Position numbers and translations under genes: made by a program. DNA of 38,815 bases. Source: an uncultured Myxococcales bacterium. Its GTDB lineage: Bacteria > Myxococcota_A > Bradymonadia > UBA7976 > UBA1532. Below are positions 1-9,973 of the stretch, piece after piece. Within the stretch, counting starts at the first letter, position 1. The number at the start of each line of letters is the position of its first letter. The stretch covers positions 1-38,815 of the forward strand of contig CAINDO010000349.1 in NCBI GenBank assembly GCA_903847385.1, written 5' to 3'. The notes beneath the pieces are model-generated. The model had not been told where the DNA came from and ran no database searches. It saw only the letters and a program-made list of their open reading frames with translations.

Positions 1-3000
1 CCACCCGCGCCGCCGGCCCCCGCGTCGGGGGTCTGCGCGCCGGCGTCCGCGGGCAGGCCGCCCGCGTCCGGCACGGTCAGGCCGCCGTCCGTCGCGACGC
101 ACTCGCCCGCCGTCTCGATCGTGCCGGGCGGGCAACACACGGACGCCGCACAGCCGCGGCCCCCGCAGTCCACCGCCACGTCGCCCGGGTTGGCGCAGGA
201 GTCCACGAAGACCACCTGGCCGTCCTGGCAGGCCACGCCGGCCTGCGGCTCGCAGTCGCAGCCGTTGGCCAGCGGCGTGCACTGCCAGTCGCCGACCTCG
301 AACTCGCGGCAGGCCGAGCCCTCGGGGCACTCGGCGCCTTCGCCGGCGCAGGCCACGCCGCAGCCCGTCGAGCCGTTCTCGAACGTCAGGCAGCGGTTCG
401 TGCCGCCGCCGCAGGCCGCGTCGTCCGCACAGGCCTCGCAATGGACCGCGCGGCAGGCGCCCTCGAAGCAGCCCTCGCCGAGGCCGCAGTCCGCGTCCGC
501 GCGGCAGCAGCCGCCAATCTCGGCGGGCATGCAGCCCACGGCGGGGTCACACAGGTCCGTCGTGCAGCGGTCGCCGTCGTCGCAGCGCACCGGCTCGCCG
601 AGGCAGGCGCCGGCGTTGCAGGTGTCGGCGCTGGTGCAGGCGCTGCCGTCGTCGCAGGGCCCCTCGGCCAGACCGCGGCGGCACAGCCGCGCCTCGCCGC
701 AGGACTCGGTGGTGCAGGGGTTGCCGTCATCGCAGTCGGCGTCCGCCGCGCAGGGGTCGTCGGGCGCGCAGTCGGCGCACGGCGCGCAGTCCGGGTAGCC
801 GGCGAAGCCCACGGCGCAGGCATCGCAGGCCTCGCCCTCGTACCCCGGCAGGCAGGGGCAGGCGTAGCTGCCCACGGCGTTTTCGCAGGCCATGTGCGGC
901 CCGCAAGGCGCCGGGTCGGCCACGCACTCGTCGATGTCCTCGCAGGCGAAGCCGTCGCCGGCGTACCCGGCGTTGCAGGCGCACTCGAAGGCGCCGTCGC
1001 CGTTCAAGCAGGTGGCGTTCACATCACAGGGCGCGGGGTCGCCGACGCACTCGTCCACGTCGGCGCAGACGAACCCATCGCCGGCGTACCCGGCGTCGCA
1101 GGTGCAGGTGAAGCTGCCCTCGGTGTTCTCGCAGGCCGCGTTCGCGTCGCAGGGGCCGGGGTCGGCCGCGCACTCGTCCACGTCCGTGCAGTGGACACCG
1201 TCGCCCTCGAAGCCGCGCGGACAGGCCAGGTAGGTCACGGTGAGCGAAGGGCGGTGGGTCGGGTCGTCGCTCTCGGACGCGCCGAAGGTCCACACGTCGC
1301 TGCCGCCGTTGGCCATGACCATCGCCCAGCCCCAGTTGGTGCCGCCGCGCGCCCACTCGGCCACGCTCGCGGTCACGTCCAGCGCCACCGGGCGGTCGGC
1401 GCCCAGCACCGCGGCGCGGGCCTCGGGCGTCTCCAGGGCCTCCACGTCCTCGGTCTGGATGCCCTCGCCGCGGGCGTTCCACGTGTCGTCGTCGTCCCAG
1501 CCCACCAGCATCCGGTGGAGCGTGGCGCCGTCGTCGCTCGGGTCCTCGATGTGCAGCGACAGCGTGGCGGCGTCGATGCGCGCCCCGGGCGGGATCTGCC
1601 CCGGGTTCCAGCCGAACAGATCGTCGAAGCGGATCAGGATGTGCTGTGCGCCCACGGGCGGCGCGTCACCGGACACGGAGAGCACGGGGTCGGCGCCGAA
1701 GCGCTCGTCGGGGCGCAGGGCGTCGACGAACGTGTCGAAGCTGCCGCTGTAGTCGTTCTCACCGTCGCGGAACGTGACGGTCGTCGGCGCGGGCTCGCAG
1801 GCGCCGCTGCCCACCGCGCAGACCTCCTCGGCGGCGCACACGGAGTCGTGCGCGCAGCCCACGGCGGGCTCGCAGCGGTCGGCGGTGCAGTCCAGGCCGT
1901 CGTCGCAGTCGGCGGGCACGCCGCCACCGCAGGTGCCGCCGCCGCACACGTCGGCGTCGGTGCAGGGGTCGCCGTCGTCGCAGAGCGCGATGTTGTCCCC
2001 GTGGCGGCAGTCGAGCGCGGCGTCGCAGGTGTCGTCCGTACACACGTTGCCATCGTCGCAGCGCACGTCCTGCGGCGCGTGGTCGCAGGTGTCCGTCAGC
2101 TCGTTACAGGCGTCGGCCGTGCAGCCGACCGCGTCGTCGCAGGTGGGGGCCACGCCGGCGACACAGGCGCCCGTGGCCACGTTGCACGTCTCGGTGCCGT
2201 TGCAGAACAGACCGTCGTTGCAGGCCTGGTTGTTGGCGCAGGGTGCGATGGGCGGCAGGCAGGCGCCGACCGCGTCACACCCGCGACCGCCGGGGCAGTT
2301 GACGGCGCCGCCGCAGGTGCCGGCCGTACACACGTCCGGGCCGGTGCAGGCGCGGGCGTCCGCGCAGGCCGTGCCATCGGGCATCGGGGCGTGGCGGCAG
2401 GAGGCGTCGGCCTCGCACGTGTCCGCGGTGCAGGGGTTGCCGTCGTCGCAGTCCTCGGGGAAGTCGCAGGGCACGCAGCCCACGATGGCCGTGGCCTGAC
2501 ACAGCTTGTCGACGCACTCGTCGCGCGTGCAGCCGTTGTCGTCGTTGCAGTCGGCCGTGACCGAACACACCGCGCCGTAGGGGAACCCGAGCCAGCCGAT
2601 GCGGTCCTGGTTCGGGCCCGCCGTGAGCGCCGGCGAGCCGGCCCGCGGGTTGTAGTCCCGGGCGGCCGTGCTCACGAACTGCGGGTCGGCGGAGAAGTTG
2701 GCCTGACCACAGCCGAGCTGCCCGGGGTCGCCGATGTCCGAATAGCTCACGTTCGCGCCGCAGGTGGGGATGCTCGACGGCCACACGATGGTGGTGCGGA
2801 CGGCGTCCACGGCCGCGATGGGCCCCGGCGTGGCGATGGTCGTGTAATCCGTGGAGGCGAAGCCGCGGATGCCCGTGGCGGCGTTGAACATCAGCGTGTT
2901 GAACACACTGGCGCGGCCGCCGGTCATGCTGATGGCCTTGTCGCGGATGCGCCACAGGATGGAGTGCTCCAGGCGGAAGTTCGACCCGTTGTGGTCGATG

Positions 3001-6000
3001 CCGTCGTCGCCGCCGTCCTGGATGATGCTGCCGCGGATGAGCTGGGTGGAGCGGTTGCCGTCGATGTGCAGCAGGTCGCCGTCCAGGTTGGCCGCCTCGG
3101 GGGCGTAGCCGATGGCCGTGAACCAGGTGTCGCGGATCGTCAGCGTGTGGCCGTTGCCGAAGAACTCGCCGCCGATGCCCACGCGGTTCACCAGGGTCTT
3201 GCGGATGAGATAGGTACCCGTGCCCTGGCCCGAGAAGACCATGCCACCGGCGTCCGTGAAGACGCTGCGGTCGACGGTCAGGCCGTGGGTCTCGAACAGA
3301 CCCAGGATGGGCGGCCGCGGGTGGGACACGACGCTGCCGTTGCCCGCGCCGGTCAGGAACACATGCCGCATCGTCGAGCGCCCGGCCCCGCGGAACTGGA
3401 ACCCGCGCCAGGCGTTGGGGTTCGAGGACGAGCCGGCCTGCGTGAGGGTCATGGCGGCGGCGCCGCGCTCGGAGAAGAAGTAGATGGGGCGGTCCGCCGT
3501 GCCGAGCGCCTGCAGCGCGCCCTGCACGACGATGAGGGTGCCCTGCGTGAGCACACCGGTCGTGTCCACCTGGATGATCGTCCCCGGGTGGATGGTCAGC
3601 GTGCTGCCCGCCGGCACGGTGGTGCCCGCGGTGATTCGGATGTTCTCGTCCGGGCCCCAGACCAGGTTGGCCCCGACCAGGTTGCCCGAGACGCTGCGAT
3701 ACACCGGGTTCTGCAGCACGCGCACGGTGCGCGTGGCCCGCAGGCCCTCCCAGGAGACCGCCACCTCGATGTCGCCGGGCGCGAAGGCCGCGCCCTGGTC
3801 CAGCGTGAACGACACGCTGCCCCAACCGTTGAGGAACCGGATGGAATCGTCCGGCATGGGCGCGTGGGACTCGAAGACCGTGGGCGTGATGGCCACGGGC
3901 GTGCGCTCGGGCAGACGCACGGCGGAGATGCTGCCCAGCACGTCCCACCGGGTGTAGTCGATGCGGCCGACCGGATCCTGGATCGACGCCTCGATGGTCA
4001 CCACCTTGTCGTTGACCATCCGGGTCGGGGCGCGCATCGACAGACGCAGCTCGCTGGGTGCGCCCGCGGGGTTGTAGAACACGTCGGCCTCGACGCGCTG
4101 CTTCACGCGGCCGGCGCGGTCCCAGGCCTCGATGACGGCGTGGTTCGGGCCCACCACCAGCGGGAAGTCGTGGGACCACGTGCCGGCAAACACGCTGAAC
4201 GTGGCCGGGCGGCCGTTGACCGTGACGTTGTGCGTGCCGGCCTGCTGGAGCTGGCCCTGCAGGCGGAACGTCGGCTGCGCGCCCAGGTGCGTGAAACGCG
4301 GCCCGCCAGTGAGCGTCAGGGCGTCCCGGGTCTCGTTGGTCACGTAGGCCAGGCGGCTGGCGTGCCACGCCTTGTACTGCGCCCGCGTCTCGGGGAAGGC
4401 GTCCGAGCCGACCGGAACGCGGGGGAACGCGGCGTCCGGCATGGAGTCCAGCACCCGGCTGATCGCGGCCGCGGAGTACTCGGTGCGGGCGAAGTCCTCG
4501 AGGGCCTGGACGAAGATGGGGGCGTACGCGTTGTGCCGCAGGAACCGCTGCGCCGCCGGCACGGCCGTGCGCCAGATGCTGTAGTTGGCATCCTGCATGA
4601 CCGAGTCGGAGTCCCAGGCGATCAGGCGGCTGCGGCCCACGCGGCGGTCGTCGGGCAGCTGCACGTTGCCGAAGGCCGGGTGCGGCGGCGCCTTGGGCTC
4701 GTTCGGCGGCGGGATGTAGAAGAAGTAGTCGTCGCCCGTGTCCAGGTACAGACCGCCCTCGCGGTTGCCCAGGAGCATCTGCAGGGCGAAGTACCGGGCC
4801 CAGTTGTCCTCGTCGACATGGGCGCGCAGGTGCGCGACGTACTGATCGTCCGGCGTGTTGCTGAGCGCGTCCGTGAGCGAGATCAGGTCGGTCCAGTCAT
4901 CGGCCGCGGTGTGGTTGTACTTCTCGTAGCCGTTCTGACCGTTGGCATCCAGGGCGTAGGTCGCCGGGTTGGTGCCCTCCCAGCGCAGGTTGCCGTCGTT
5001 GCGGCCGCGGTACAGGTTGCCCTCGGAGCTCGTCGCCCGCTGCGGCACGGCGCCGTTCTGCGAGTCCAGGAAGTCGTCGTCCAGGCGCTCCACGACCACG
5101 TGCAGGCCCCAGTAGCCGTTCTGGCCGTTGCAGCAGGTGTCGTAGTTGATGCCCGTGTAGCGGACGTGTGCCCAGGCGGCGCGCGGCGCGAGCAGGCCGG
5201 CGCGGTTGAACAGCTCGTACATCAGGAACTGAGAGGCCGGGCGCATGCCGTTGAGCTGCAGCGACTCCACCGGGAACCCGAGGGCGCTGTCCAGCTTGCG
5301 GTTGCGGGGGAAGTCCACCCGGTACGAGCTGGGGTAGCGGAACAGACTGGACTGGCCGCGGTACCGCTCGACGACGTTGTACCAGATGTTCCCGTGGCCA
5401 TCGATGAAGGTGGCGTCGAAGGGCTGCTTGCGCGCGGGGTAGCCGGCCAGCGCCTCCTGCCGGACCTTGTTGGCCTGCGTGACCAGCAGGTGATAGGTCG
5501 GCTGGTCGACGGGCAGGATCTCGTCGGAGAACTTGCACAGATAGGTCTGCGAGGGGTTGCCGTACACATCGGGCACGGCGTGGCCGGCGGGGGCCACCGT
5601 CTGCACGCGGCCCTGAACGGCGTCGACGTAGAAGTCGAGCTGCTGGCCGTCGGCGAGGCCGCCCACGAAGGCGCCGAAGCGGCCGTCCTTCGCGGCGCCG
5701 TCCCCGTGCAGGCCGTCGTCGAACATGGCCGTCCGGGCGTAGGGCCCGGGCGGATCGCGGTCGAGGCGGGTGTAGAGCGAGACCGTGGGCGCGTCGATGT
5801 CGTCGTCGATGACCGACGCCGTGATCGTGACCCGCTGCCCGGCGCGGGGGATCGAGGGGAAGTGGTGGACGTCGACGATGATCGGCGCGGGGTCGCGGAC
5901 GAAACGACTGTTGACCGCACAGGGCGTGCCGTTGGCCGCTGCCGAGCCCTGCCACGCGCCGCCCAGGTCGTTGGGCACCGCGGGGTTGATCAGCTCGAGC

Positions 6001-8069
6001 GAGGGCCCGCGGCCGTCCGGATCGTCCGTCCACTCGCCGGCGTCGTCGTAGCGGACCCGGTCGATCACATGGCCCCAGGGGTCGCTCAGCTCCAGGTTCT
6101 CGCCGCTGTTGGCCAGCTCGCCCGAGGTCCAGCGGAAGACCTGGCTGTTGGCCGGCAGGGCCACCGCCGCGCGCAGGGCGACGGGATCGGCCGCGATCAC
6201 GATGTGTTCGCGGGCCTTGATCGTCGTGCCCTCGGGGAAGATGAAGGCGACGCCCTCGGTGAACGTGTACCCGGACAGATCGACCGCGTTCGCTTCGGCG
6301 TTGTAGAGCTCGATGAACTGCAGCGCGTCCGCGTTCTGCCCGGCCGGCGCCGTCGGGTTGTAGTGGATCTCGTTGATGTTGATGGAGGGCAGGCGCGTGT
6401 AATAGCGCCACCAGTCGCTGCCGAAGGGCGCCCCCTGCGCGCCGACGATGGCGCCGCTGGCCAGGATGACCTCGACGACGTCCCCGGCGGGCGGGTCCAC
6501 GGTGAACACGTAGGGGCCGGCGCCGTCGCCGACGACCGCAATCGCCGAGCCGACGTCGCCGCTGATGGGGTCGACCAGGGTGAGATCCTCGGCGACCACC
6601 CCGGAGACGGGCTCCGTGAAGGTCACCGAGATCTGCTCGAGGCCGAGCACGATGGCGCCGCGCCCGGGGTCGACGCTCGCCAGGGCGGGCGCGCCGTCGA
6701 AGGTGCTGTTGGCCGCGCCGGGCGTGCCGTTGGGGGCCGCCGAGGTGCGCCAGGCCGTGCCCTGGGCGTTGTCCATGCCCGGGTTCACCAGCTCGGCGCT
6801 CGGGCCGTTGCCGTCCGGGCCCGCGGGCCCCACGGGCCAGGGGGCCGAGTCGTCGTACTCCAGGCGGTCCACCACGGTGCCGTTCGTGTCGACCAGCGCC
6901 ACGGGCTCGCCGCCGTTGCTCAGGCTGTCGCCGGCGCCCCAGTCGATGGCGCCGACGTAACCCGTGGCCGCCGCGAGGGCGTCCGGGTTCTTGGCGCACA
7001 CCAGGAACTCGCCGGGGGCCAGGATCGTGGCCGCGGGCACCAGACAGCCGGGGCTGCCGAACTCCAGCACGCGCCAGCCGGAGACGTCGACGGGGACGTC
7101 GTCGGCGTTGACGATCTCGATGAATTCTTCATCGTCCGTCGACGAGAGCGGGTTGTAGTGGAGCTCGTTGATCACGACCCGGGGCACGGAGAGCACGAAG
7201 TTCCAGGACGCGCCGGCGAAGGCGTGGGCCTCGGCGTCCTGGATGGCGCCGGCCCCCAGGGCCACGACGGAGGGGTTGGACTGCGGCGCCGGGAACCCCG
7301 TGAAGATCCAGGGGCCCGCGCCCACGCCCGCGGCGCAGGTGGGGCACGCCACGGCCGCCGCCGCGGCGCCATCGACCACCAGATCGCCGGCGACCACGCC
7401 GGACACGGGCTCGGCGAAGGTCACGGAGACGGCGTCGAGGGACTCGGCCACCGTGCCCGGAGCGGGATCGGTCACCGCCACCACGGGGCCCTCGGTGAAC
7501 GCGCCGTTGCGCGCGCCGGGTGTGCCGTTGGGCGCCGGCGAGGCCCGCCAGACCAGCGGCAGCATGTTGTCGTAGGCCGGGTTCGTCAGCTCCAGCGTGG
7601 CGCCGAGGCCGTCCGCGCCGCCGGGCCAGGGCGCGGCGTCGTCGTAGGTGACCTCGTCGAGCACGACGGCGTTGGCGTCCACCAGCCGGATCGTCTCGCC
7701 CCCGTTGCCCAGGATGCCGGCCGACCAGCGGAAGACGCCGACCCCGGCGGGCACGGGCGTGCCGCGCAGCGCCAGCAGCGCCGGGTCCTGGGCGACGACC
7801 ACGTAGCCGCCCGCGGGCACCTGCGTGCCGGCCGGGAAGGCGAAGGTCAGGCCCGCGCTGAACGAGACCCCGGAGAGGTCCTCCGGCGCGGCGCCGTCGT
7901 TGTGCAGCTCGACGAACTGCAGGCCCTCGGCGTCCTCGCCGGCCTGCACGGCGTCGTTCGCCGGGTGGTAGTGGACCTCGTTGATGACGATCCGGGCCTC
8001 CGCCGCGCTCACGCAGAGCAGGGGCCAAACCGCCGCAGCGCACACCCGTCGCACAGTCCGGATGAACAT
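1..8069 (-). CDS. Giant secreted CotH-kinase / lamin-tail / EGF surface protein (3' end beyond window)
   Basis: The frame is open from an ATG at 8069 to the left edge, about 2689 visible residues, with no stop. An N-terminal signal peptide (residues 1-25) is followed by three lamin-tail domains, each opening with V/I-INE-xHY (about 25-165, 298-440, 560-700). Next is a CotH-type kinase domain (about 835-1190) with [24 protein letters not shown] and an acidic LIAWDSDS segment. Then come a parallel beta-helix-like region (about 1470-1810), cysteine-rich CDDGNPCT-type repeats (about 1825-2090), a DNRLRE-type domain (about 2093-2278), three calcium-binding EGF modules (DxDEC) and more cysteine-rich sequence. 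The visible end is a PDAG linker, so a sorting or anchor tail probably lies outside the window. CotH proteins phosphorylate secreted proteins; that activity here is inference. An AGGACGAGG ribosome-binding site precedes the ATG. It is divergent from mntP. Confidence 0.9.
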   Translation of the reverse strand, partial: MFIRTVRRVCAAAVWPLLCVSAAEARIVINEVHYHPANDAVQAGEDAEGLQFVELHNDGAAPEDLSGVSFSAGLTFAFPAGTQVPAGGYVVVAQDPALLALRGTPVPAGVGVFRWSAGILGNGGETIRLVDANAVVLDEVTYDDAAPWPGGADGLGATLELTNPAYDNMLPLVWRASPAPNGTPGARNGAFTEGPVVAVTDPAPGTVAESLDAVSVTFAEPVSGVVAGDLVVDGAAAAAVACPTCAAGVGAGPWIFTGFPAPQSNPSVVALGAGAIQDAEAHAFAGASWNFVLSVPRVVINELHYNPLSSTDDEEFIEIVNADDVPVDVSGWRVLEFGSPGCLVPAATILAPGEFLVCAKNPDALAAATGYVGAIDWGAGDSLSNGGEPVALVDTNGTVVDRLEYDDSAPWPVGPAGPDGNGPSAELVNPGMDNAQGTAWRTSAAPNGTPGAANSTFDGAPALASVDPGRGAIVLGLEQISVTFTEPVSGVVAEDLTLVDPISGDVGSAIAVVGDGAGPYVFTVDPPAGDVVEVILASGAIVGAQGAPFGSDWWRYYTRLPSININEIHYNPTAPAGQNADALQFIELYNAEANAVDLSGYTFTEGVAFIFPEGTTIKAREHIVIAADPVALRAAVALPANSQVFRWTSGELANSGENLELSDPWGHVIDRVRYDDAGEWTDDPDGRGPSLELINPAVPNDLGGAWQGSAAANGTPCAVNSRFVRDPAPIIVDVHHFPSIPRAGQRVTITASVIDDDIDAPTVSLYTRLDRDPPGPYARTAMFDDGLHGDGAAKDGRFGAFVGGLADGQQLDFYVDAVQGRVQTVAPAGHAVPDVYGNPSQTYLCKFSDEILPVDQPTYHLLVTQANKVRQEALAGYPARKQPFDATFIDGHGNIWYNVVERYRGQSSLFRYPSSYRVDFPRNRKLDSALGFPVESLQLNGMRPASQFLMYELFNRAGLLAPRAAWAHVRYTGINYDTCCNGQNGYWGLHVVVERLDDDFLDSQNGAVPQRATSSEGNLYRGRNDGNLRWEGTNPATYALDANGQNGYEKYNHTAADDWTDLISLTDALSNTPDDQYVAHLRAHVDEDNWARYFALQMLLGNREGGLYLDTGDDYFFYIPPPNEPKAPPHPAFGNVQLPDDRRVGRSRLIAWDSDSVMQDANYSIWRTAVPAAQRFLRHNAYAPIFVQALEDFARTEYSAAAISRVLDSMPDAAFPRVPVGSDAFPETRAQYKAWHASRLAYVTNETRDALTLTGGPRFTHLGAQPTFRLQGQLQQAGTHNVTVNGRPATFSVFAGTWSHDFPLVVGPNHAVIEAWDRAGRVKQRVEADVFYNPAGAPSELRLSMRAPTRMVNDKVVTIEASIQDPVGRIDYTRWDVLGSISAVRLPERTPVAITPTVFESHAPMPDDSIRFLNGWGSVSFTLDQGAAFAPGDIEVAVSWEGLRATRTVRVLQNPVYRSVSGNLVGANLVWGPDENIRITAGTTVPAGSTLTIHPGTIIQVDTTGVLTQGTLIVVQGALQALGTADRPIYFFSERGAAAMTLTQAGSSSNPNAWRGFQFRGAGRSTMRHVFLTGAGNGSVVSHPRPPILGLFETHGLTVDRSVFTDAGGMVFSGQGTGTYLIRKTLVNRVGIGGEFFGNGHTLTIRDTWFTAIGYAPEAANLDGDLLHIDGNRSTQLIRGSIIQDGGDDGIDHNGSNFRLEHSILWRIRDKAISMTGGRASVFNTLMFNAATGIRGFASTDYTTIATPGPIAAVDAVRTTIVWPSSIPTCGANVSYSDIGDPGQLGCGQANFSADPQFVSTAARDYNPRAGSPALTAGPNQDRIGWLGFPYGAVCSVTADCNDDNGCTRDECVDKLCQATAIVGCVPCDFPEDCDDGNPCTADTCEADASCRHAPMPDGTACADARACTGPDVCTAGTCGGAVNCPGGRGCDAVGACLPPIAPCANNQACNDGLFCNGTETCNVATGACVAGVAPTCDDAVGCTADACNELTDTCDHAPQDVRCDDGNVCTDDTCDAALDCRHGDNIALCDDGDPCTDADVCGGGTCGGGVPADCDDGLDCTADRCEPAVGCAHDSVCAAEEVCAVGSGACEPAPTTVTFRDGENDYSGSFDTFVDALRPDERFGADPVLSVSGDAPPVGAQHILIRFDDLFGWNPGQIPPGARIDAATLSLHIEDPSDDGATLHRMLVGWDDDDTWNARGEGIQTEDVEALETPEARAAVLGADRPVALDVTASVAEWARGGTNWGWAMVMANGGSDVWTFGASESDDPTHRPSLTVTYLACPRGFEGDGVHCTDVDECAADPGPCDANAACENTEGSFTCTCDAGYAGDGFVCADVDECVGDPAPCDVNATCLNGDGAFECACNAGYAGDGFACEDIDECVADPAPCGPHMACENAVGSYACPCLPGYEGEACDACAVGFAGYPDCAPCADCAPDDPCAADADCDDGNPCTTESCGEARLCRRGLAEGPCDDGSACTSADTCNAGACLGEPVRCDDGDRCTTDLCDPAVGCMPAEIGGCCRADADCGLGEGCFEGACRAVHCEACADDAACGGGTNRCLTFENGSTGCGVACAGEGAECPEGSACREFEVGDWQCTPLANGCDCEPQAGVACQDGQVVFVDSCANPGDVAVDCGGRGCAASVCCPPGTIETAGECVATDGGLTVPDAGGLPADAGAQTPDAGAGGAG

Positions 8070-8157
8070 CGTCGCCTCGTCCTGAGTGTTTCTCTCATAA
8101 GTTACACGCGTCCGCCGCCGCGGTCGACCTTCCGATCGAAATCGTGACGACGGGCCG

Positions 8158-8166
8158 TGGTACCCT
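8158..8166 (+). promoter_or_regulatory. Putative extended -10 (TGG-TACCCT) of mntP
   Basis: TGG TACCCT ends 6 nt before the GTG at 8173, and no Shine-Dalgarno sequence lies between. No convincing -35 was seen. The spacing would make the transcript nearly leaderless and leaves no room for the yybP-ykoY manganese riboswitch that precedes mntP in some bacteria. The same geometry recurs before several genes in this window. Confidence 0.35.
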
Positions 8167-8172
8167 GGGCGC

Positions 8173-8754
8173 GTGAACATCGCCTCCGTCCTGCTCCTCT
8201 CCGTCGGCCTCGCCATGGACGCCACCGCGGTCGCCGCGGCCCGGGGCCTGGCGACGCCCGTCATCACCGCCCGCCACGTGGCCCTGGTCGCCGGCTTCTT
8301 CGGCGGATTCCAGGCGCTGATGCCCTTCATCGGCTGGTACGTGGGCGACCAGGTCGGCCCCTGGGTGCAGGCCTGGGACCATTGGATCGCCTTCGTGCTG
8401 CTGGCGGCCATCGGGGGCAAGATGCTCTGGGAGGCGCGCGGCGAAGCCGACGACGACGACGCCCCCGACCCGGCGACGGGCGACCTCTTCGGCTTCAAGA
8501 TCATGTTGCTGCTGGCCATCGCCACCAGCATCGACGCCCTGGCCGCGGGCTTCACGCTGACCATGCTCGACGTGCCCGTGGCGGTCTCCCTGGCCATCAT
8601 CGGCCTGACGACGGCCGTGCTGAGCGCGCTGGGGCTCTTCGCCGGGCGGCGGTTCGGCGCGCACCTCGGCGCCCGCCTGGACGCGCTCGGCGGCGTCGTG
8701 CTCATCGGCCTGGGCGGCAAGATCCTCTACGAGCACCTGACCGCGGCGGCCTGA
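8173..8754 (+). CDS. mntP: MntP-family manganese efflux pump
   Basis: A 193-residue integral membrane protein of the MntP (YebN, DUF204) family, which exports Mn2+ across the inner membrane. It has about six hydrophobic segments in two homologous halves. Each half carries an intramembrane acidic motif typical of the family: GLAMDA (D16) near the N-terminus and [10 protein letters not shown] (D121) in the second half. An acidic loop (EADDDDAPD, about residues 91-99) separates them. The length matches the family. The GTG start gives the family-typical N-terminus [17 protein letters not shown]. The next gene starts 32 bp downstream, but a promoter-like sequence overlaps this stop codon, so the two may be transcribed separately. 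Confidence 0.92.
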   Translation: MNIASVLLLSVGLAMDATAVAAARGLATPVITARHVALVAGFFGGFQALMPFIGWYVGDQVGPWVQAWDHWIAFVLLAAIGGKMLWEARGEADDDDAPDPATGDLFGFKIMLLLAIATSIDALAAGFTLTMLDVPVAVSLAIIGLTTAVLSALGLFAGRRFGAHLGARLDALGGVVLIGLGGKILYEHLTAAA

Positions 8755-8779
8755 CCCGCCCGCGCGCCTGTGCTACGCT
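8751..8779 (+). promoter_or_regulatory. Putative promoter of the Uma2-family gene
   Basis: CTGACC (8751-8756, overlapping the mntP stop) is followed after 17 nt by TACGCT (8774-8779), with an extended -10 TGC directly before it. The ATG lies only 7 nt past the -10, so the mRNA would start at or near the start codon. No ribosome-binding site is visible. Confidence 0.4.
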
Positions 8780-8786
8780 TTCCGAC

Positions 8787-9707
8787 ATGCATCGGCCCTC
8801 CCGCATCGACCCACGTCTGACGTACGACGCGACCGGTCGCCCGATCTGCCCCACGGCCGAGGTCTGGGCCGCCCTGAGCCCCGCCGAGCGGGCCGACCTG
8901 TCCGAGCGCATCCGCCTGGGTCTGGTCGCGGTGCGCGAGGCGCAGCCGCCCCAGGGCACGCCCCACGAGCGGGCCATCCGCCGCACGCTCGACCGCGTGG
9001 AGCGGCAGTTCGACCGCAAACGGCGCGGCATCTTCCTGGCCTCGGACCTGCCCGTGGAGTACCCCGGGGCGGCGGCGTTCGCGCCGGACCTGCTGGCCGT
9101 GCTGGACGTCGCCACACACGACCGCAACGCCTGGAACGTCGCCACCGAGGGCCGCGGCCTCGACTTCGTGCTCGAGGTGCACTTCGCCGGGGACGCGTCG
9201 AAAGACCTCCGCGAGAACGTCGAGCGGTACGCCGGCCTGGGGATCCCGGAGTACTTCGTGTACGACGGCGCCCGCCGCCGGATCGCCGCCTGGCACCTGG
9301 ACGACGACGCCGCGCGCTACCTGCCCGTCCTGCCACAATACGGCCGCTACCCCTCGCGGGTCCTGGGCCTGGAGTTCGCCGTGGTCGACGACGCCCTGCG
9401 GGTGTACGTCGACGGCGCGGAGATCCTGAACGCCAAGGACGAGATCGTGACCCTGGTCGCCGCCCTGAACGACCGGGAGCGCGCCCTGGCCGCCGAGGCC
9501 GCCCGCGCCGAGTCCGAGGCCGCCCGCGCCGAGTCGAGCCTGGACGCCGCCCGGCGCCTGCTCGAGGCCGTGTTCGAGTCGCGCGGGCTCGCGCTCACCG
9601 AGGCCGACCGCACGCGGATCCGCGACTGCGACGCCGCCGAGCGCCTGACCGCCTGGGGCCTGCGCGCCCTGACCGCCACGACCGCCGCCGAGGCCTTGGC
9701 GGACTGA
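8787..9707 (+). CDS. Uma2-family PD-(D/E)XK endonuclease-like protein
   Basis: A 306-residue protein with a Uma2 (DUF820) core, a restriction-endonuclease fold family of mostly unknown role that is expanded in cyanobacteria and myxobacteria. Visible family marks are AFAPDLLAVLDV (the PD position), LDFVLEVHF (acidic beta-strand motif) and NVERYAGLGIPEYFVYD, the classic YAxxGIxEYxxxD signature. After the nuclease domain, residues about 220-270 form a charged Ala/Glu/Arg coiled coil containing the near-perfect repeat AAEAARAESEAARAES. Coiled-coil tails are common in long Uma2 proteins. The ATG at 8787 is preferred over longer in-frame starts because it begins a clean globular N-terminus just after a promoter-like sequence. 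Its position before the RADAR pair may be coincidental. Confidence 0.85.
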   Translation: MHRPSRIDPRLTYDATGRPICPTAEVWAALSPAERADLSERIRLGLVAVREAQPPQGTPHERAIRRTLDRVERQFDRKRRGIFLASDLPVEYPGAAAFAPDLLAVLDVATHDRNAWNVATEGRGLDFVLEVHFAGDASKDLRENVERYAGLGIPEYFVYDGARRRIAAWHLDDDAARYLPVLPQYGRYPSRVLGLEFAVVDDALRVYVDGAEILNAKDEIVTLVAALNDRERALAAEAARAESEAARAESSLDAARRLLEAVFESRGLALTEADRTRIRDCDAAERLTAWGLRALTATTAAEALAD

Positions 9708-9722
9708 GCGCGGGACGCGGCC

Positions 9723-9740
9723 TTGGCTTGGCTTGGCTTG
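9723..9740 (+). repeat. TTGGC pentanucleotide tandem repeat
   Basis: Three perfect TTGGC units plus a partial TTG lie 15 nt after the Uma2 stop codon, flanked on both sides by CGGCC. It marks the left border of the less GC-rich RADAR region. Its function is unknown, and it may be simple slippage. Confidence 0.6.
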
Positions 9741-9912
9741 CGGCCAGATCATCCTGATGCCTCGCGGCCGACAGGTCAGCACCCGCGCTCGTTGGCGACC
9801 GTGGCACAATCAACGAGGCGACCGCGCGGCGCGTCGACGCGGACCGCTCAGTCGGCGAACGTGCAAAGGCACCCGGTTACACGCCCCGCAATCGGAGCGA
9901 AGAGCGCCATAT

Positions 9913-9941
9913 TTGACCCGCTCTGCACAGCATGTTAGCCC
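9913..9941 (+). promoter_or_regulatory. Putative promoter of the RADAR operon
   Basis: TTGACC (9913-9918, five of six matches to the sigma-70 -35) is separated by 17 nt from TAGCCC (9936-9941), which is preceded by an extended -10 TGT. The alternative ATG at 9932 falls inside this promoter, which argues for the downstream GTG at 9974 as the true rdrA start. Confidence 0.4.
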
Positions 9942-9973
9942 CTGCCGCTCTTGATTTGAGTGGGGTACCTGCT

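Larger units (their letters stand above)
9708..9973 (+). other. Intergenic region upstream of the RADAR pair
   Basis: No credible gene was found here; the short open frames lack family resemblance and start signals. It contains a TTGGC pentanucleotide repeat just after the Uma2 stop codon and a candidate promoter at its right end. It is less GC-rich than the flanking coding DNA. No inverted terminal repeats, attachment site or integrase remnant was recognised. Confidence 0.6.

Noticed and set aside
2275-6999. Two roughly 700-residue minus-strand frames
   Set aside because: They are out of frame with the CotH/EGF protein, are Arg/Pro/Gly-rich and carry no motifs.
441-8147. A 2568-residue open frame on the plus strand
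   Set aside because: It is the antisense shadow of the giant minus-strand protein: repetitive Val/Ala/Gly/Arg composition with no domains, while the opposite strand shows many recognisable modules.
8070-8172. A yybP-ykoY type manganese riboswitch before mntP
   Set aside because: The 103-bp divergent gap must also hold the promoter of the giant gene, and the likely -10 lies 6 nt from the mntP start, leaving no leader.
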